A DNA stretch of 64,000 bases from Heliomicrobium gestii (GTDB lineage: Bacteria > Bacillota > Desulfitobacteriia > Heliobacteriales > Heliobacteriaceae). The stretch spans positions 186,001 to 250,000 of the forward strand of contig NZ_WXEX01000005.1 of assembly GCF_009877435.1 (NCBI RefSeq), in the 5' to 3' direction. Shown piece after piece: positions 1-12,000 of this stretch. The position numbers and the translations under genes are program-made. A model generated the notes under the pieces. It did not search any database. It was not told where the DNA came from and worked only from the letters and a program-made list of their open reading frames with translations. How positions within the stretch are numbered: the first letter of the stretch is position 1; every line of letters begins with the position of its first letter.

Positions 1-436
1 CTTTGAGCACGTCCAGCGCCGGGCGGCCGGCGATGCAGCAGTACATCCCGTCATCTTTGACAGGGATCGCCCCTTCCACGGCGAGGATATAGTTGCCGCG
101 ATTTTCTTCCATGGCTTTTTGGGCCGCTTCTTCAGCCTGGTGTCCCGAGGCAACCATCAGGGTCTCGTGGTAGTCAAGGGAGATCATGGTCATGATGATG
201 TCGGCGGCCTTCGGGTGCTGGGTCCGGATGAAGGATTCGGTGCAGCAGGTGCACTCTTGGAAATTGCGCCAGATAACTGGCATGCGTCGTTTGGTCTCCA
301 GCGCCTCGGCAATCGCGCCGGTTGCTCCGGGGTCCAGTCCGAGGGAAGCCGCCATCACGGTGCAGAACTTGATGAAATCCCGGCGGCTGACGCCTCGGTT
401 CCGGAGGTACTGATAAAATGAGTCCTGTGATGCCAT
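1..436 (-). CDS. hupS: [NiFe] hydrogenase small subunit, N-terminal part (runs off the left edge)
   Basis: Only the first 145 codons are inside the window. The product begins MASQDSFYQYLRNRGVSRRDFIKFC, which carries a twin-arginine export motif (SRRDFIKFC at about residues 17-25), followed by ECTCCTESFIR (about residues 60-70), the proximal [4Fe-4S] cluster site of group 1 hydrogenases, and then ISLDYHETLMVASGHQAEE, also typical of this family. In characterised relatives the small subunit is carried across the membrane with the large subunit by the Tat system and passes electrons from H2 to a membrane cytochrome b. The ATG at 436 is preceded by a GGGGGTGG ribosome site. Large subunit, cytochrome and maturation genes would be expected to follow to the left. 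The symbol follows heliobacterial hupSL usage from memory. Confidence 0.93.
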   Translation of the reverse strand, partial: MASQDSFYQYLRNRGVSRRDFIKFCTVMAASLGLDPGATGAIAEALETKRRMPVIWRNFQECTCCTESFIRTQHPKAADIIMTMISLDYHETLMVASGHQAEEAAQKAMEENRGNYILAVEGAIPVKDDGMYCCIAGRPALDVLK

Positions 437-525
437 CAATCGCCACCCCCAATATTCGGTTTTTTCAGATAAAAAAAGACGAACAGGGTCACACCGTTGA
501 TAGGTTGCCGAGTCCGTTCTTTTAC

Positions 526-558
526 GGAAATACGCATTAATGCGTAATGGGTATTTCC
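526..558. promoter_or_regulatory. Nested palindrome between the hydrogenase start and its candidate promoter
   Basis: GGAAATAC (526-533) and GTATTTCC (551-558) are exact inverted repeats. Overlapping the left arm is a second perfect palindrome, ACGCATTAATGCGT (532-545). The element lies just downstream of the candidate -10 box of the hydrogenase gene, where a bound repressor or a folded leader could block expression. The regulator is not known. Confidence 0.45.
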
Positions 559-567
559 CTTGACATC

Positions 568-621
568 ATCTTACACGGAACAGGAAAACTCGCGCAAGTA
601 CTTTGTTGTAACTTTTCACAA
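568..621 (-). promoter_or_regulatory. Candidate hydrogenase promoter with a Crp/Fnr-like box
   Basis: Read on the minus strand, TTGCGC (597-592) and TAAGAT (573-568) are 18 bp apart and resemble a sigma-A promoter. Upstream, TTGTGA-N4-TTACAA (621-606) is a near-perfect inverted repeat of the Crp/Fnr-family type. Together with the palindrome at 526-558 this suggests redox or oxygen control, which is inference. Confidence 0.35.
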
Positions 622-632
622 ATTATTTTTTT

Positions 633-1298
633 CTAAAACAAGACCCCCTGTCCTGCCGGCTCGATCATATCGGGACGATCCGCTTTGATCGAATTAACCA
701 CCGTCGACACCGGGTACCCCTCCATCCCTTCGGGCGGAAACGGTCGCAGCAGTTCCCTGACGGGCGCGCCCGGTTCCAACCAAAGGGGGCACTGTGCAGG
801 AGACAACATGACCGGCATTCGATCATGGATCGGCGCCACCCGTTCGTTCGGCTCTGTGGTAATGATCGCGCAGGAATTGACCATCTCTCCCGTTGGGGCG
901 ATCCAACTCGACCATAGTCCTGCAAAGGCGAAGACACCCCGGTCACGCAAGCAGAAGCGGTGGGGGATCTTTTGTTTGCCTGCCTGCTGCCACTCATAGA
1001 ACCCGTCGGCCGGAATCAGACACCGGTTTGTCTGCAGGAGGCCGCGAAAGGCCGGCTTTTCGGCCAACGTTTCAGCCCGGGCATTGATCAGCTTGTAGCC
1101 GATGTCCGCCTTTTTCGCCCAATGGGGGACGAGGCCCCAGCGCGCGCGAAGCGCCTTGTTGGCGCCGTCATTGACGACAGTGAGGAGGTTCTGCCCCGGC
1201 GCGATGTTAAACCGGGGCGCAAATTCCTCCGCTGTGGAAAGGCCGAACATCGCCAGCAGTTCTGCCGGGTTGACCGTCAGTGTAAAACGACCGCACAT
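633..1298 (-). CDS. SOS response-associated peptidase family protein (HMCES/YedK type)
   Basis: The 221-residue product starts MCGRFTLT, so removal of Met exposes the catalytic Cys2 that in this family forms a thiazolidine crosslink with abasic sites in single-stranded DNA. Other family signatures are visible: INARAETLAEKPAFR (about 73-87), DGFYEW (about 100), FAGLW (about 125) and the IHDRMPV segment (about 160). Length is normal. A GTG nine bases upstream is possible, but the GGAG ribosome site fits the ATG at 1298 and the family needs Cys at position 2. It is a single-gene unit divergent from the symporter. The role is shielding and tolerance of abasic DNA damage in the cytoplasm. Confidence 0.93.
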   Translation of the reverse strand: MCGRFTLTVNPAELLAMFGLSTAEEFAPRFNIAPGQNLLTVVNDGANKALRARWGLVPHWAKKADIGYKLINARAETLAEKPAFRGLLQTNRCLIPADGFYEWQQAGKQKIPHRFCLRDRGVFAFAGLWSSWIAPTGEMVNSCAIITTEPNERVAPIHDRMPVMLSPAQCPLWLEPGAPVRELLRPFPPEGMEGYPVSTVVNSIKADRPDMIEPAGQGVLF

Positions 1299-1438
1299 GG
1301 AATCCACTCCGTTTTCACGTATTTTCTTGAAGAAAAGCTGGCTTTTTTATGGAAACTGTGCCAATAAATTGCGGCCAGCGGTATAATCGTAAGTAACGGC
1401 GCAGCGCCGGTCAATCCATTTTTTCAGGGGGATGTACT

Positions 1439-2854
1439 GTGGAACTGAGCTCCATTCAACTATTCAGCCTGACCGCCACCCTGCTCGTTGTGGTGGCCTT
1501 GGGCATCTCTTCGGCGCGCAACGTCAAGTCGGCCGACGATTTTAGCATCGGAAGCCACTCCTCGGGCGCAGCCCTCGTTTCCGGCACGATTGTGGGCACC
1601 GTCATCGGCGGCGCGGCCACGATGGGCACAGCCCAGTTGGCCTTTACGGCCGGCTTGTCGGCCTGGTGGTTTACACTGGGATCGGGCATCGGCCTCATCA
1701 TCATGTCACTCTTTTACTCCAGCCCTTTGCGTCGTTCCGGCATGCAAACCATCTCCCAATATCTCGTTCAGCATTACGGCAAGGCAGCCGGTCCCATCAT
1801 CAGTGTGGCCGCCTCGCTCGGCATCTTCTTCAGCATCGTGGCCAGCATGCTTTCGTCGATCCATCTCCTGTCGTCCGTCTTTGCCGTGGGCGAAGGGACA
1901 TCGGCGCTGATCACCATCGCCATTGTCATCGCCTATGTCTTTTTTGGCGGCATCAACGGCGCCGGCCTTTCCGGCTTATTCAAGGTCAGCCTGCTCTATC
2001 TGACGCTGCTCGTCGCCGGCGTAATGGCCTACCATGCCATGGGCGGGATCGAGGGAATGAAAACAGCCTTTCCCGCCGGTTCGTGGTTTCACCTGTTCGG
2101 CGGCGGCGTTTGGGCCGATATGGGAAACGCCCTTGCGCTGATCGTCGGCATCATCTCCACCCAAACCTACGTCCAGGCCATCTATTCGGCGCGGGATACA
2201 CGGTCCGCGGCGACCGGCTCTTTCGTGGCCGCCCTGATCACGATACCCGTGGGGCTTCCGTCCATCATCATCGGGATGTATATGCATGCGAACTATCCCG
2301 ACATGGCGCCGATCAACGCCTTGCCCATGTATGCGCTGCACTACCTGCCGGAATGGCTGGGCGGTATGGCCATCGCGGCCCTTCTCTTGTCCTCCATCGG
2401 CTCTGTGGCCGGCCTTTCATTGGGCATCGGCACCATGATCTCTCGGGATATCATCGGCGAGTTGTTTCAATGTCACGGGCCCAAAAAGCTGCTATGGCTC
2501 AACCGGATCTCCATTTTGGTGATCACGATCGGGGCGGCGCTTTTCGTCTTCAGCAATTCGCAATCGCTGGTGCTGAAATGGAACTTCCTGTCCATGGCCA
2601 TGCGCGGTGTCGGCATTTTTGTGCCCCTCACCATCGCCATCTTTTATCCCGGCATCCTTCCCAAGAACGCCGGGGTTTGTTCCATGATCGCCGGCGTCGC
2701 CGCTTCGCTGCTGGGCGACTTGCTCTGCCCGGAAAATAACATGCCCCTCTTTTGGGGTCTTACAGCCAGCCTCGTTGTGGCCCTACTGGGGATCACCATG
2801 AATAAACGGGACAAATGGGGGCCCCTTCGGATCCGGTTTGAGGAGAAACACTGA
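1439..2854 (+). CDS. Sodium:solute symporter family protein
   Basis: The 471-residue product is almost entirely hydrophobic with about 12-13 predicted membrane helices. It follows the SSS (LeuT-fold) pattern: an unwound first core helix around SGTIVGTVIGGAATMGTAQLA (residues 48-68, shown here in part of that stretch) followed by glycine-rich helices, and ISQYLVQHYGKAAGPIIS near residue 105. Family members couple Na+ entry to uptake of amino acids, sugars, carboxylates or vitamins. The substrate cannot be read from sequence. The start is a GTG at 1439 with CAGGGGGA 7 bases upstream; the nearby ATG at 1432 is out of frame. A strong terminator follows at 2920-2951, so it appears to be transcribed alone. 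Confidence 0.88.
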   Translation: MELSSIQLFSLTATLLVVVALGISSARNVKSADDFSIGSHSSGAALVSGTIVGTVIGGAATMGTAQLAFTAGLSAWWFTLGSGIGLIIMSLFYSSPLRRSGMQTISQYLVQHYGKAAGPIISVAASLGIFFSIVASMLSSIHLLSSVFAVGEGTSALITIAIVIAYVFFGGINGAGLSGLFKVSLLYLTLLVAGVMAYHAMGGIEGMKTAFPAGSWFHLFGGGVWADMGNALALIVGIISTQTYVQAIYSARDTRSAATGSFVAALITIPVGLPSIIIGMYMHANYPDMAPINALPMYALHYLPEWLGGMAIAALLLSSIGSVAGLSLGIGTMISRDIIGELFQCHGPKKLLWLNRISILVITIGAALFVFSNSQSLVLKWNFLSMAMRGVGIFVPLTIAIFYPGILPKNAGVCSMIAGVAASLLGDLLCPENNMPLFWGLTASLVVALLGITMNKRDKWGPLRIRFEEKH

Positions 2855-2919
2855 CCGCGACTGCCCCTTCAACGTTCCGGGACCTTCGGCCGGACGACGC
2901 CGCCTCAAAGGGTAGAGAA

Positions 2920-2951
2920 AAAGGGCTGCTGATTCTGTTCAGCAGCCCTTT
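2920..2951. terminator. Bidirectional intrinsic terminator
   Basis: AAAGGGCTGCTG (2920-2931) pairs exactly with CAGCAGCCCTTT (2940-2951) around an 8-base loop, with A and T runs on the flanks. It separates the convergent symporter and giant surface protein genes. Confidence 0.9.
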
Positions 2952-3007
2952 CGCTTTGCAATTTCTTCCTTTTTGACATGTGCCAGCGCGGTTCGCCTTT
3001 GCGCCGC

Positions 3008-6000
3008 CTACTCGATTTGATCGTGAATCGCTTCGGTCATCTGTTCCGCGCCGCCGGCGTTTCGCTGGTAGTGGTGACTTTGGGCGGCTTCCTCCACCTG
3101 ACCAAAGGCCCAGTGGTCTTCGGGCACATCGGGGAACTGGGCCGGAACACCGGTCAGCGGTCCCCGTCCCAGGAGGTGGTTGACCATGGTCACCGTTTCC
3201 ACCCGGCTGATCTTCTCGTCAGGCTTGAAGAGGTTTCCGGGATAGCCGCCAACGATATGGTTGCGATAGGCTTCTTCGATGTAGTTGGCCGCCCAGTGCT
3301 GGTCGATGTCTTGGAAATGCAGTGTCACCGGCTTGCCGCCCACACCGAAGTATTTGGCGACGACCGCCGCCAGTTCGGCCCGGGTGATCGCTTCATCAGG
3401 GCGGAAGCTCCCGTCCTCATAGCCCTGGAAGAGCTTTTTGGCGGTAACCGTTCGGATGTATTTGCGCGCCCAGTGATCGGCGGGCACATCAGTGTAGTCG
3501 GCGCCGCCGTTCTCGTTTACCCCGGTCAACCGGGCAAAGAGGCCGGCGATCTCGGCGCGGGTGATGTTCCGGTAGGGACCGAAGCTGCCGTCAGGATAGC
3601 CGATGACGAGCCGCTTGTGGGTTCCATCGCCGAAGCGGTCGGTGAATAGGAGGACCCTCACCCGGGCTCGCGCTTTTTCCACTGTCACTGGAATCGAGGA
3701 ACTCCCGGAAGGCAGGAGGTCGCCGATGGATAGGATCGCATCCTCCGTGACAAGGCGTTCCGTTTCAGTGAGCGCACCGTCACGCACGCGCACCTTGAAC
3801 GACATGGCGCCGGTTGCGGCGGCCGGATTTCCCGCGTTCACCGTCCAGGTGATGCGGTTGCCTTCTACATCTCCGCTGGCGGGATCGACGATTTCCGTCT
3901 CAGCGGGAACCGTTACAGCGACCTTGGCGGCGCCGCTTCCCATGGGGATGCGGTAGTCGATCCGGTAGAGAATCGGGTCCCCTTCCCGGTAGGCCGGGCG
4001 GTCGCTGGTGATGGCGATCGCCGGTCCCTGATCACCGCCGGCGCTCGCGGGATTCACTGGCGGCGGGGTGTTGCCGGCGGGGGCCGGGCCGGCCGGCGCG
4101 CCACCGGCGCCACCTGCACCACCAGCGCCGCCGCTGGACCCGCCGCTCGCCGGGGTCATGGCAAAATCCCATTTGACGATATCGTTGTTTACGGAGATGG
4201 TGGGGCTGGTGTAGGTTTGGTAGCCCACTTTTTCACCAACGACATAGTAGTCGGTGTTGCCAAAAACCATGAAAGCGTACTTGCCGTAGTTGTCGCTGTT
4301 TTGCGGGTTGGCGTTGTCGGCCGGGGCAAACCCTGCCAGCGGCGGCAGATTCACCTGCCCGTTCAGCGCGCGTCCGGCGGCGATGTTTCTCGGCGTATCG
4401 GCGTAGTGAAGGGTGACATGGACGCCGGAAAGCGCCTGGCCGGTGGTGCTGTCGGTGATCGTGCCGTAGGGGTCGATCAGTTCCTCAGCGATGTTGATCT
4501 GGCCGTTCTGGGCCACCTCGATCCGCGGGAGTTCTCCATCGTCCTTGCGGTTAAGGACCACTTCCCGCGCCTGCCCGTTTTCGTCGGGGACCTCCATGCG
4601 CACTTCCAACCGGTACGCCCCTTGCTGGAGCGCATCGGCGTTAAAGACGCCGTTGGCATCGAGGGTAAACACCTTCGGCTGGCTGTTGGTTCCCAGCACA
4701 TACTGACCGGTGGCGTCGATCAGATAGATCTTCGTCTTTGCGCGGACTTCCGGCGAGAGGGGCTGCGCTGTCTGCCCGTCGGTGCTCTTGGCCTGCACAA
4801 TGCCGGTGGCGGTCATGTGAGAATCGAAGGTCTGTTCGCCATGGCCCTGGATATCGCCCACGGTCACTTTCTGTGTGAAGGGGACCTCTCGCAAGACGCC
4901 ACCGATGTTGACCGGTTTGATGATTTGAATGTCATAGTCGACATTGCCCCGGGGAATGAGGATGAAGTACCGGCCGTCGGCGCCGGTCGTCATCTCGCCG
5001 GTAAAGTCCACCTGCCCGTCGCCGTCAAAATCCTTGGAGACACGAACCTTGGCGCCTTCGACCGGCACAGGGCCGTTGGCCGACTGGTTCGTCACAATCC
5101 CTTTGATGGCCGCCGGATCGAAGGTGATCTGGATCTGCGATTCGGCGTAGAGCCGTTTTTCCGGATCGTTGACAATCGCCGTGACGGCGATCTGCTGGGC
5201 GACGATCCCTTCGATCCGCGCCGATTGGTAACGGATGGATGCTTTGCCGTCGGCGCCGGTCCTCGCGTCCTGCCCGTCAGGGAAGCTTCCTTTGGCAGCA
5301 GTAAAGCGTACAGGGACGCCGGCGATGGGGTGGCCGTTCTCATCGAGGACGGTTGTCGTCAGGACGGCCTGAGAATGACCATCGCCCACCATCGATTCCG
5401 GGTTGGCCTGCAAGAGCGCTTGAAAACGAACCAGTCGCGCGTCGACCACCACTTCTCGCTCTGTGGGGGTGGCCGGGAGCACCCGGACATTCTCCTGGAC
5501 GGCCACCTTATAGCCGGATTTCTTCACCTCATGCCGATAGGTTGTCGTCGGCACTGCCGCAAAGCGGTAATACCCGGCGGCGTCGGTTCGGGTCTCTCGC
5601 GTCACGCCGGCGGCGTCGCGAATCGTCACGAGCGCATCGGCCAAGGGCGCCCCGTCTTGCTGGGCCGTCACCCGGCCGGTCAGATCGATCTGGGTGAAGA
5701 CGGTGAAGCTGTTGTTTGCCAGCGCCGGCGCGGCTTCCGTCTGCACGATGGCGTCGGCGGCGTTGCGGCCGGTGAAGGTCACCGTGTAGGGGCCGGCGTC
5801 GATATCGGCCGGCAGGCGATGGGTGGTGTTTTCCCATTGTTTAACGCCGTCGCCGACAAAACTTGCGCCGTTCACCAGCGTCAGTTCGACCTGCTGGCGT
5901 TGACCGGCCGCCGAGTACTCGGCGACGACCTTATCGGCGTTGACAGTGCTGACGGCCGACAAGCGCAAGGGGTCGCCCGGTCCGAGGACGGGCTCGCGGA

Positions 6001-9000
6001 AGGGGGTCGCCGGTCCCGTTCCGGTCCAACCGTCGAGGGCTTTTTCCCGGACCGTCACGGCGTCGCCTTTTTGGTAGGTGTCCCGCTCGATGATCTGGAT
6101 GTTGCCCTGTTCCGCGCGGTTGATCGCAACGGTAGACGCGGTCAGGGTGATCGGCCGGCTGGATGTGGCGGCCGTTCCCAAGGGAACGGTGACGACTGCC
6201 GTCAACTCCGCCGTGCCGCTGGCGGGGAGCGCCAGGATCAGATGGTCCCGCTGGCTTCCGTCAGTGACCTTGTAGGCCGGGGTGATCTCGGTCCAGGTCC
6301 ACTGGCCCGAATGGGATTCGCCCCGACCGAGCGTCTCTTCTCCCTTCTTCAGTTCGACGGGATAGGGCGAGGCCAGGGTGATCTGGAAGTTTTCCTCTCC
6401 GGCAAAGGGGTTTTTCAGGGTGTAGCGATAGGTGGCCGACTGGCCGCTGTAGACCTCTGTTTCCTGGGGTTCGGCTGGCAACATGGGAATGTCGGCGCGC
6501 AGGTTGGCGCCGGTGATGCCGATGGTTCCGCTGGTGTAGTCGAAATAGCCAGGCCGGATCGCCTTCAGGTAATAGTCGGCGTCGCCGGGAACCAAGAAGG
6601 CGAAGGTTCCCTGGTCTCCCGTTATCTGCGGGTTGGCGTTTTTTCCGAAGGGAACATAGCCGTGACCGGGGAGGATCACCCGCTGATCGGGCGCATGACC
6701 GTTGTGGCGGTTGTTCGCCGTATCGGCGTAGTACAGGTCCACTTCGGCGCCCTGGACCGGTTGACCGGTATTGACGTCATAGACCCGGCTGAGGAGGTCA
6801 AGGGCGGTCTTCACGAACATGGCCCGTCCGTTGCCGCTGACGGTCACTTCCGGCAACCGGCCCTGACGGTCCTGATTGACGGTGATCGCGGTTCCCGGTT
6901 CCAGTTCATAGCGCACATCCACCTGGTAACGGCCGGCGGGAACGGAGCCGAAGGAGAATCCGCCGTTGCCGTCTACGGAAGCGCTGCGCCGGTGTCCCGG
7001 GCTGTCCTCCACTTCATCGCCTGTGCTGGCGTCGCGCAGGAACACGGCCAGCTTCTCGTTCAGTTCAGCGGGAAGGAATGTCTCGTTTCCGCCGGGGGCA
7101 AGGGCGGTCACATACCCGCCCAGGCTGTTGTCCGCATCGAAGACGGAGAGGTCCTGCCCATAGACGGCGTCGGCAACCGTCGCCGGCTGGCCGATGCGGA
7201 AGAGGCGGCTCTCGCCGGGCACTTGGGCGCGAACGCGCAGGTTCAGGTCATAGGGGGTCTGGTAGCGGGTGACGCCGAGGAGGTAGCCGCCATCAGACCC
7301 GGTGGCGGTGGCGGCGGCGAAATCGACGCTCCCATCGCCGTCAAAGTCCTTGGCAACGGTCACATCCATCCCGCTCAGCGGCTGGTTTTGTCCATCCACC
7401 AACTGCCCCCGGATGGCGGCAGGGACCGTCGACACGACCACATCGGCTTGGCCGCATCCGGCCGCTGTCGCTCGAATCGTATAGTAACGCGTCACGATCC
7501 CTTCGATCCGATCAGGGAGGAAGTCAACGGCCGCCGCGCCGTCAGCGCCGGTGACGGCTGTGGCGCCGAGCGGGAAGGCGCCTTCCTGATGCCGTTCCGC
7601 GAAGTGAACGGTGACACCCGGCTGGGGATTGCCCTGTTGGTCGGTGACGATGGCTTGCACCTGGCTGACGCTGTGACCGTCGCCGAGGACTGTCATCGGA
7701 TGAGCCGTCAGAGCCAGTTGGAAGGGGGCGAGCACGAGATCCGCGTTGACGACGGTCGCGGCGGGATCGTCCGGCACAGCCCGGACGGTGAGATCCTCGC
7801 GGCTATAGCCGGTCTGTTCCCCTGTCAGGCGGTACAGGCGGGCCGGCACATTGGCAAAGCGGAAGCGGCCGCTGCCGTCGGCGGTGGTCTGTCCGTCGGT
7901 CACCGTCCCCGAAGGATCGGCCAGGGTCACTGTCGCGCCGGGGAGGGCGGCGCCGTCGGGACGGGTGACCTGGCCGGCGATGTCGACAGTGGTGAAGACG
8001 GTGAAGGGGTTGTTGCCTTTTGTCGGGCTGTCGGCGTCTTCCCTCTCCAGGAGAAGACCCTTCGAATCACCGGCGGTATAGGTGACAAAGACCTCGCCGG
8101 CAGGCATGTCATCGGGCAGGCGCGTGGTCACGTTGGCCCAGCGCTTCTGGTGATCGGTCAGGTAGGTGGCGCTGTTCTGCAACGCCAAGGGGATCTGGAC
8201 CGCATGGGGCTGACCGCCGGCCACATAGCTGTACTCGGCCTTCACCTGTTCCACATTGATGGCGGTTACGGCGGAAAATTTGAGGGCTTCGCCGGGCGCC
8301 AGCAGCGGCAGCTGCCAGCTGTCGCGGGAACGGTTGCCCGTCCAGCCGTCGAGGTGTTGGCCCGTCACTTCGATCCGGGTCTGGGCGTCATAGCGCCGGT
8401 TGCTGAGGGCGCCCCGAGCCGTGAGCGTGACCAGTTTTTCACCGAGACTGGCCTGCTCGGGCAGGGTGAGTGTCAGGGTGAGCCCTTTTGTCTCCCCGGC
8501 GTTCAATGACACTTCCGGGCCACCGGCCGACTGGTACGGCGCGGCGATCTCCGTCCACTGCCACTGACCGTTTGCGCCGCTGCCGCGGGCGATGACCTGC
8601 CCGTCAGCGGTCAATGCCGCGCTGTAGGGGAGGTTGTCGCCTACGTCGACGGCCAGGCAGAACCGATCCTGCCCCGCGCCGGTGTTTCTCAACTGGTAGG
8701 TAAACTCGACGTTGCTCGCCGCTTCGACCGCTTTGGTGTCGGGTCCGGCGATGTCGATGGCGTGATTGCCGCTGATGATGGCGTCCAACGACGCCACAAG
8801 GGGATCGTATTGCTTGCGATCACCCTCAGGACGGGAGAAATACCGGCTGATCGCCAGGGCCGCCCGGCGCACCGACGTGACCGGCAAGGCCGGCTCATCC
8901 GCTTGGACCGTAAAGGCGATGGCCTGCTGGCCTCCCTCACCGAGACTCGGGAAATTCCAGCCCGCCGGCGCGCCGCTCGGCGTTCCGGCTCCGCTGCCGT

Positions 9001-12000
9001 AGACGAAATCGGTCACCGTCTCGTTGACATCGATTCCGTAGGCGGGGCTCAGGCCCACATTGCTGAGTTGCCCCGTGAGGTGAATCGAATCATAGACCGC
9101 TTCATAGACGCTTTTATCGGCGTTCAAAGTAAGGGTGAGCTTGGGTTGGATGACGCTGATCGGCACGGCGGCCGTGTCCTGGATCATCGATTGGCCGCCC
9201 GTCAAGGCTGTTTCATAACAGACGCGCGCCTTGAGTGAACTGGCGTACTGGGTCGTTCCGAAGTTGGAATCGGTCTTCGTCCGGGTCACGATTTTGACGG
9301 TGTTGGTTGTGCCCGACAGGTTCCCTAAGGGATAGCGGCCGTTGACCGGGGCGATCTCGGCGGCGTCCTTTTGTACGGAAAGGACTTCCTGCTCGACAAG
9401 GACGCTGTGGCCGAGATCGAAGGAACTGTTGTAGGCGGTCGTTTGGATCGGCGCCGTCATGGCCAGTTCGTAGGTGATCTGGTCACCGGGACGGACTTTG
9501 GTCTTATCGCCGTTGTTGGTGCTGTCGACGATCGTCAACTGGGCTTGCAAATCCTGCACCGACAGGTCGAGGGCGTCCTTCACATTCGCCGGCGTGTAGG
9601 CCGTGACCGGGGAGGCGCCCGCCTGGCGCGATTGGAAACTGTCCACCTTGGCATCAAGGTGGATGCCGCTGGCGCCGGAACCGGCAGCCGGGATCAGCCG
9701 GGCGTTGAAGCTGTAATCCTGTGACGCCCCGGCGGCGATATCCTGGCCGCTCCAGGTGACGCCGGCGCCGTCCGAGACGCCGCCGTCCGAAAGGGCGGAA
9801 ACCTCCAACAAGGCCGGAATCGCCACATGGAAGGCGCTGTTGTAGGCCGTCGACTGTCCCGTGTTTTTTATCCGGACGGTGATGGGAAGCGTGTCGACGC
9901 CATCGGCGAAACGGTTGTTCTGCTTATTGAGGAACTGAATGGTCACGTTCGGTTGGATGACGGCCAGTGCCGCCGGCTTCTCGACGACGCTTTTACTCGC
10001 GCCGCCGGCCGCCGCCGTTTGCCAGCTCGCCCTGGCATAGGCCGTGATGGTTTCCGACGGGCTGGTGAAGGCGACGTCTGTCCGGGCCTGGAGGAGCATT
10101 GTGACAACGATGGTCTGGGAACCACTGTCTGTGGCGGTCAGATCGCCCACGGGAACGGTCAACTCGGTTCCACTGGCTGTCACGCCCACCGGCGCGGCGA
10201 TCACCTGGAATCTCGCCAACGCAGGCAGCCGTTCGATGATCTTGCCGTCGTAGAGAGCAACCCCTTGGGGCGCGGTCAGGGTGATCTGGTAGGTAACGGT
10301 GTCACCCGGACGGATTTTGTTAAGGGCGCTGCCGTTGCTTGTGGCGACGATGCTGTGGGTGATGGTGGCCGACGGGATGGCGATGTTCGCGCTGGCCGTG
10401 CGGGAGGTCAGTTTTTGCGTTCCCGGCGTTGTTCCGGCGAGTTCGGCGGCCTTCGCGCTGTCGTTGGTGTAGTAATCGCCTGTAGCGGCGACGATGCTGG
10501 TCGTGTTGCCGGCGCCCAGTTTCTGATCCAATTTGGCCGTAGCGGTGTAGGTGATCGTGGCGCCGGGGGCGAGTTGTGCGACTGGGTCAAGGCGAAGGGC
10601 GTTTGTCGTCGCGTCATAGACGCCGGAAGAATATCCCGTGAGCGAAAAACCCTGGTTCAGGGGGAGTTGAAGGGTCGGTTGGAAGGTGTAGGCGCTGTTC
10701 TGTCCGATGTTTTTGATGGTGACAGTGAAGGTTTTGCTGCTTCCTTCCACCATATCAGTGACTGCGTTCGGGCTCACCGTGATTTGCAGCATCGGTGACT
10801 TGACCGTGACGGTCACATCGGACGAGGCGACCTGGTGATGGCTGCTGGCGCCGCCGTTTGCGGCTTTGTCATCCCAGGCAAATGTGGTATGGGAGCTTTG
10901 CGACTGTTGCTGGCCTGTCGCATTCGCGACCTGTGTCTTGATGAAACAGGTGTAGGCGACGCCGGGTCCCTGGATCGCCGGAATGCCGGTGATGGTGACA
11001 GCGCTGCCCGAGGCGGAGGCGGCTACGTTGCCGCTCCCGCTGTGCGCAGTCGTGTCGTAGGCCCCATAGGCGCTGAGAAAGGATTGATTGCTGTCGATGA
11101 CATCGGTGAGCACACCGTTATAGGCCCAGGTCTGGTCTGGCAGACGAATCTCGATTTTATGCACCACCCAGTCGCCGATGCGCAGATCATCGTCATGACC
11201 GGTGGCGGTGTCGACGACCGTCTTGGTGATCGTGGCGGTAGCGGCGACCAGTTTCGTATAAGGCGCATCGGGCTCGGCAAGCTCGTATTTTCGTCCGTTG
11301 CCGCCGGCGCTGCTGCTGAAGGTGGCTTTCCCGCTCGTCGGGATCGATCGCAGCGCGCCGATGGTGTTGACCACATCGGCGGTATAGCGGAAGGTCATCT
11401 CCTGGCCTGCCGTCAAATCGCCGCAAGCAAAGGTGAGGTCGGCGCCGCTGGCGGAAAAGGACATGCCGTTCATCCCCTGGGGACTAGCCAGTTCCTCCGG
11501 CAAGGTGTCGACAAACTTGACATCATAGGCCGTCGTCGATCCCGTGCTGGTCAGTTTGACCTCCATGGTCACTTTGGCCCCACCGGCGACAGTGGCGTTG
11601 GATGTGACAGGGGTGAGCGCGCCGCCGTTGTCCACGTAGATGACCCGGCTCACCTGGATCTTCGGTTCCACATAGTTGAGCGCCACAGTGGCGCTGGCGC
11701 TCTGCGCCTGCCCCGGTGAATTCAGGAAGGAGAGCTTGGCCAGGTTCTGTTCGCCCTTGTCGTTGACGACGACAGGGTTGTTGCGGATGCGAATCGGCAC
11801 ATCCACCGTAAGGGTACCCGTTGTTTCATCTAAAGTACCCAGATTCCAGACAAGCGCCCGAATGCCGCTCGCGTAGCCGGGGGTGACGCCGTTCACCGGC
11901 ATGGTTGCCAGGCTCTCATTGGAGATGTTGCCCTGGGCGTCCATGGCCGCCAATTCGGCGCCGTCAGGCAGGAAGCTGTACAAGAGGACACCGGGCTGTT

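Noticed and set aside
1359-1387. A TATAAT at 1382 as promoter of the symporter
   Set aside because: The -10 is perfect but the only -35 at suitable distance (TGCCAA) is poor, so it was not listed as a feature.
4217-8509. A 1430-codon plus-strand open frame opposite the giant surface protein gene
   Set aside because: It has no recognisable domain and no ribosome site; the minus-strand frame carries signal peptide, repeated modules and SLH domains. Long antisense frames are expected in GC-rich genes.
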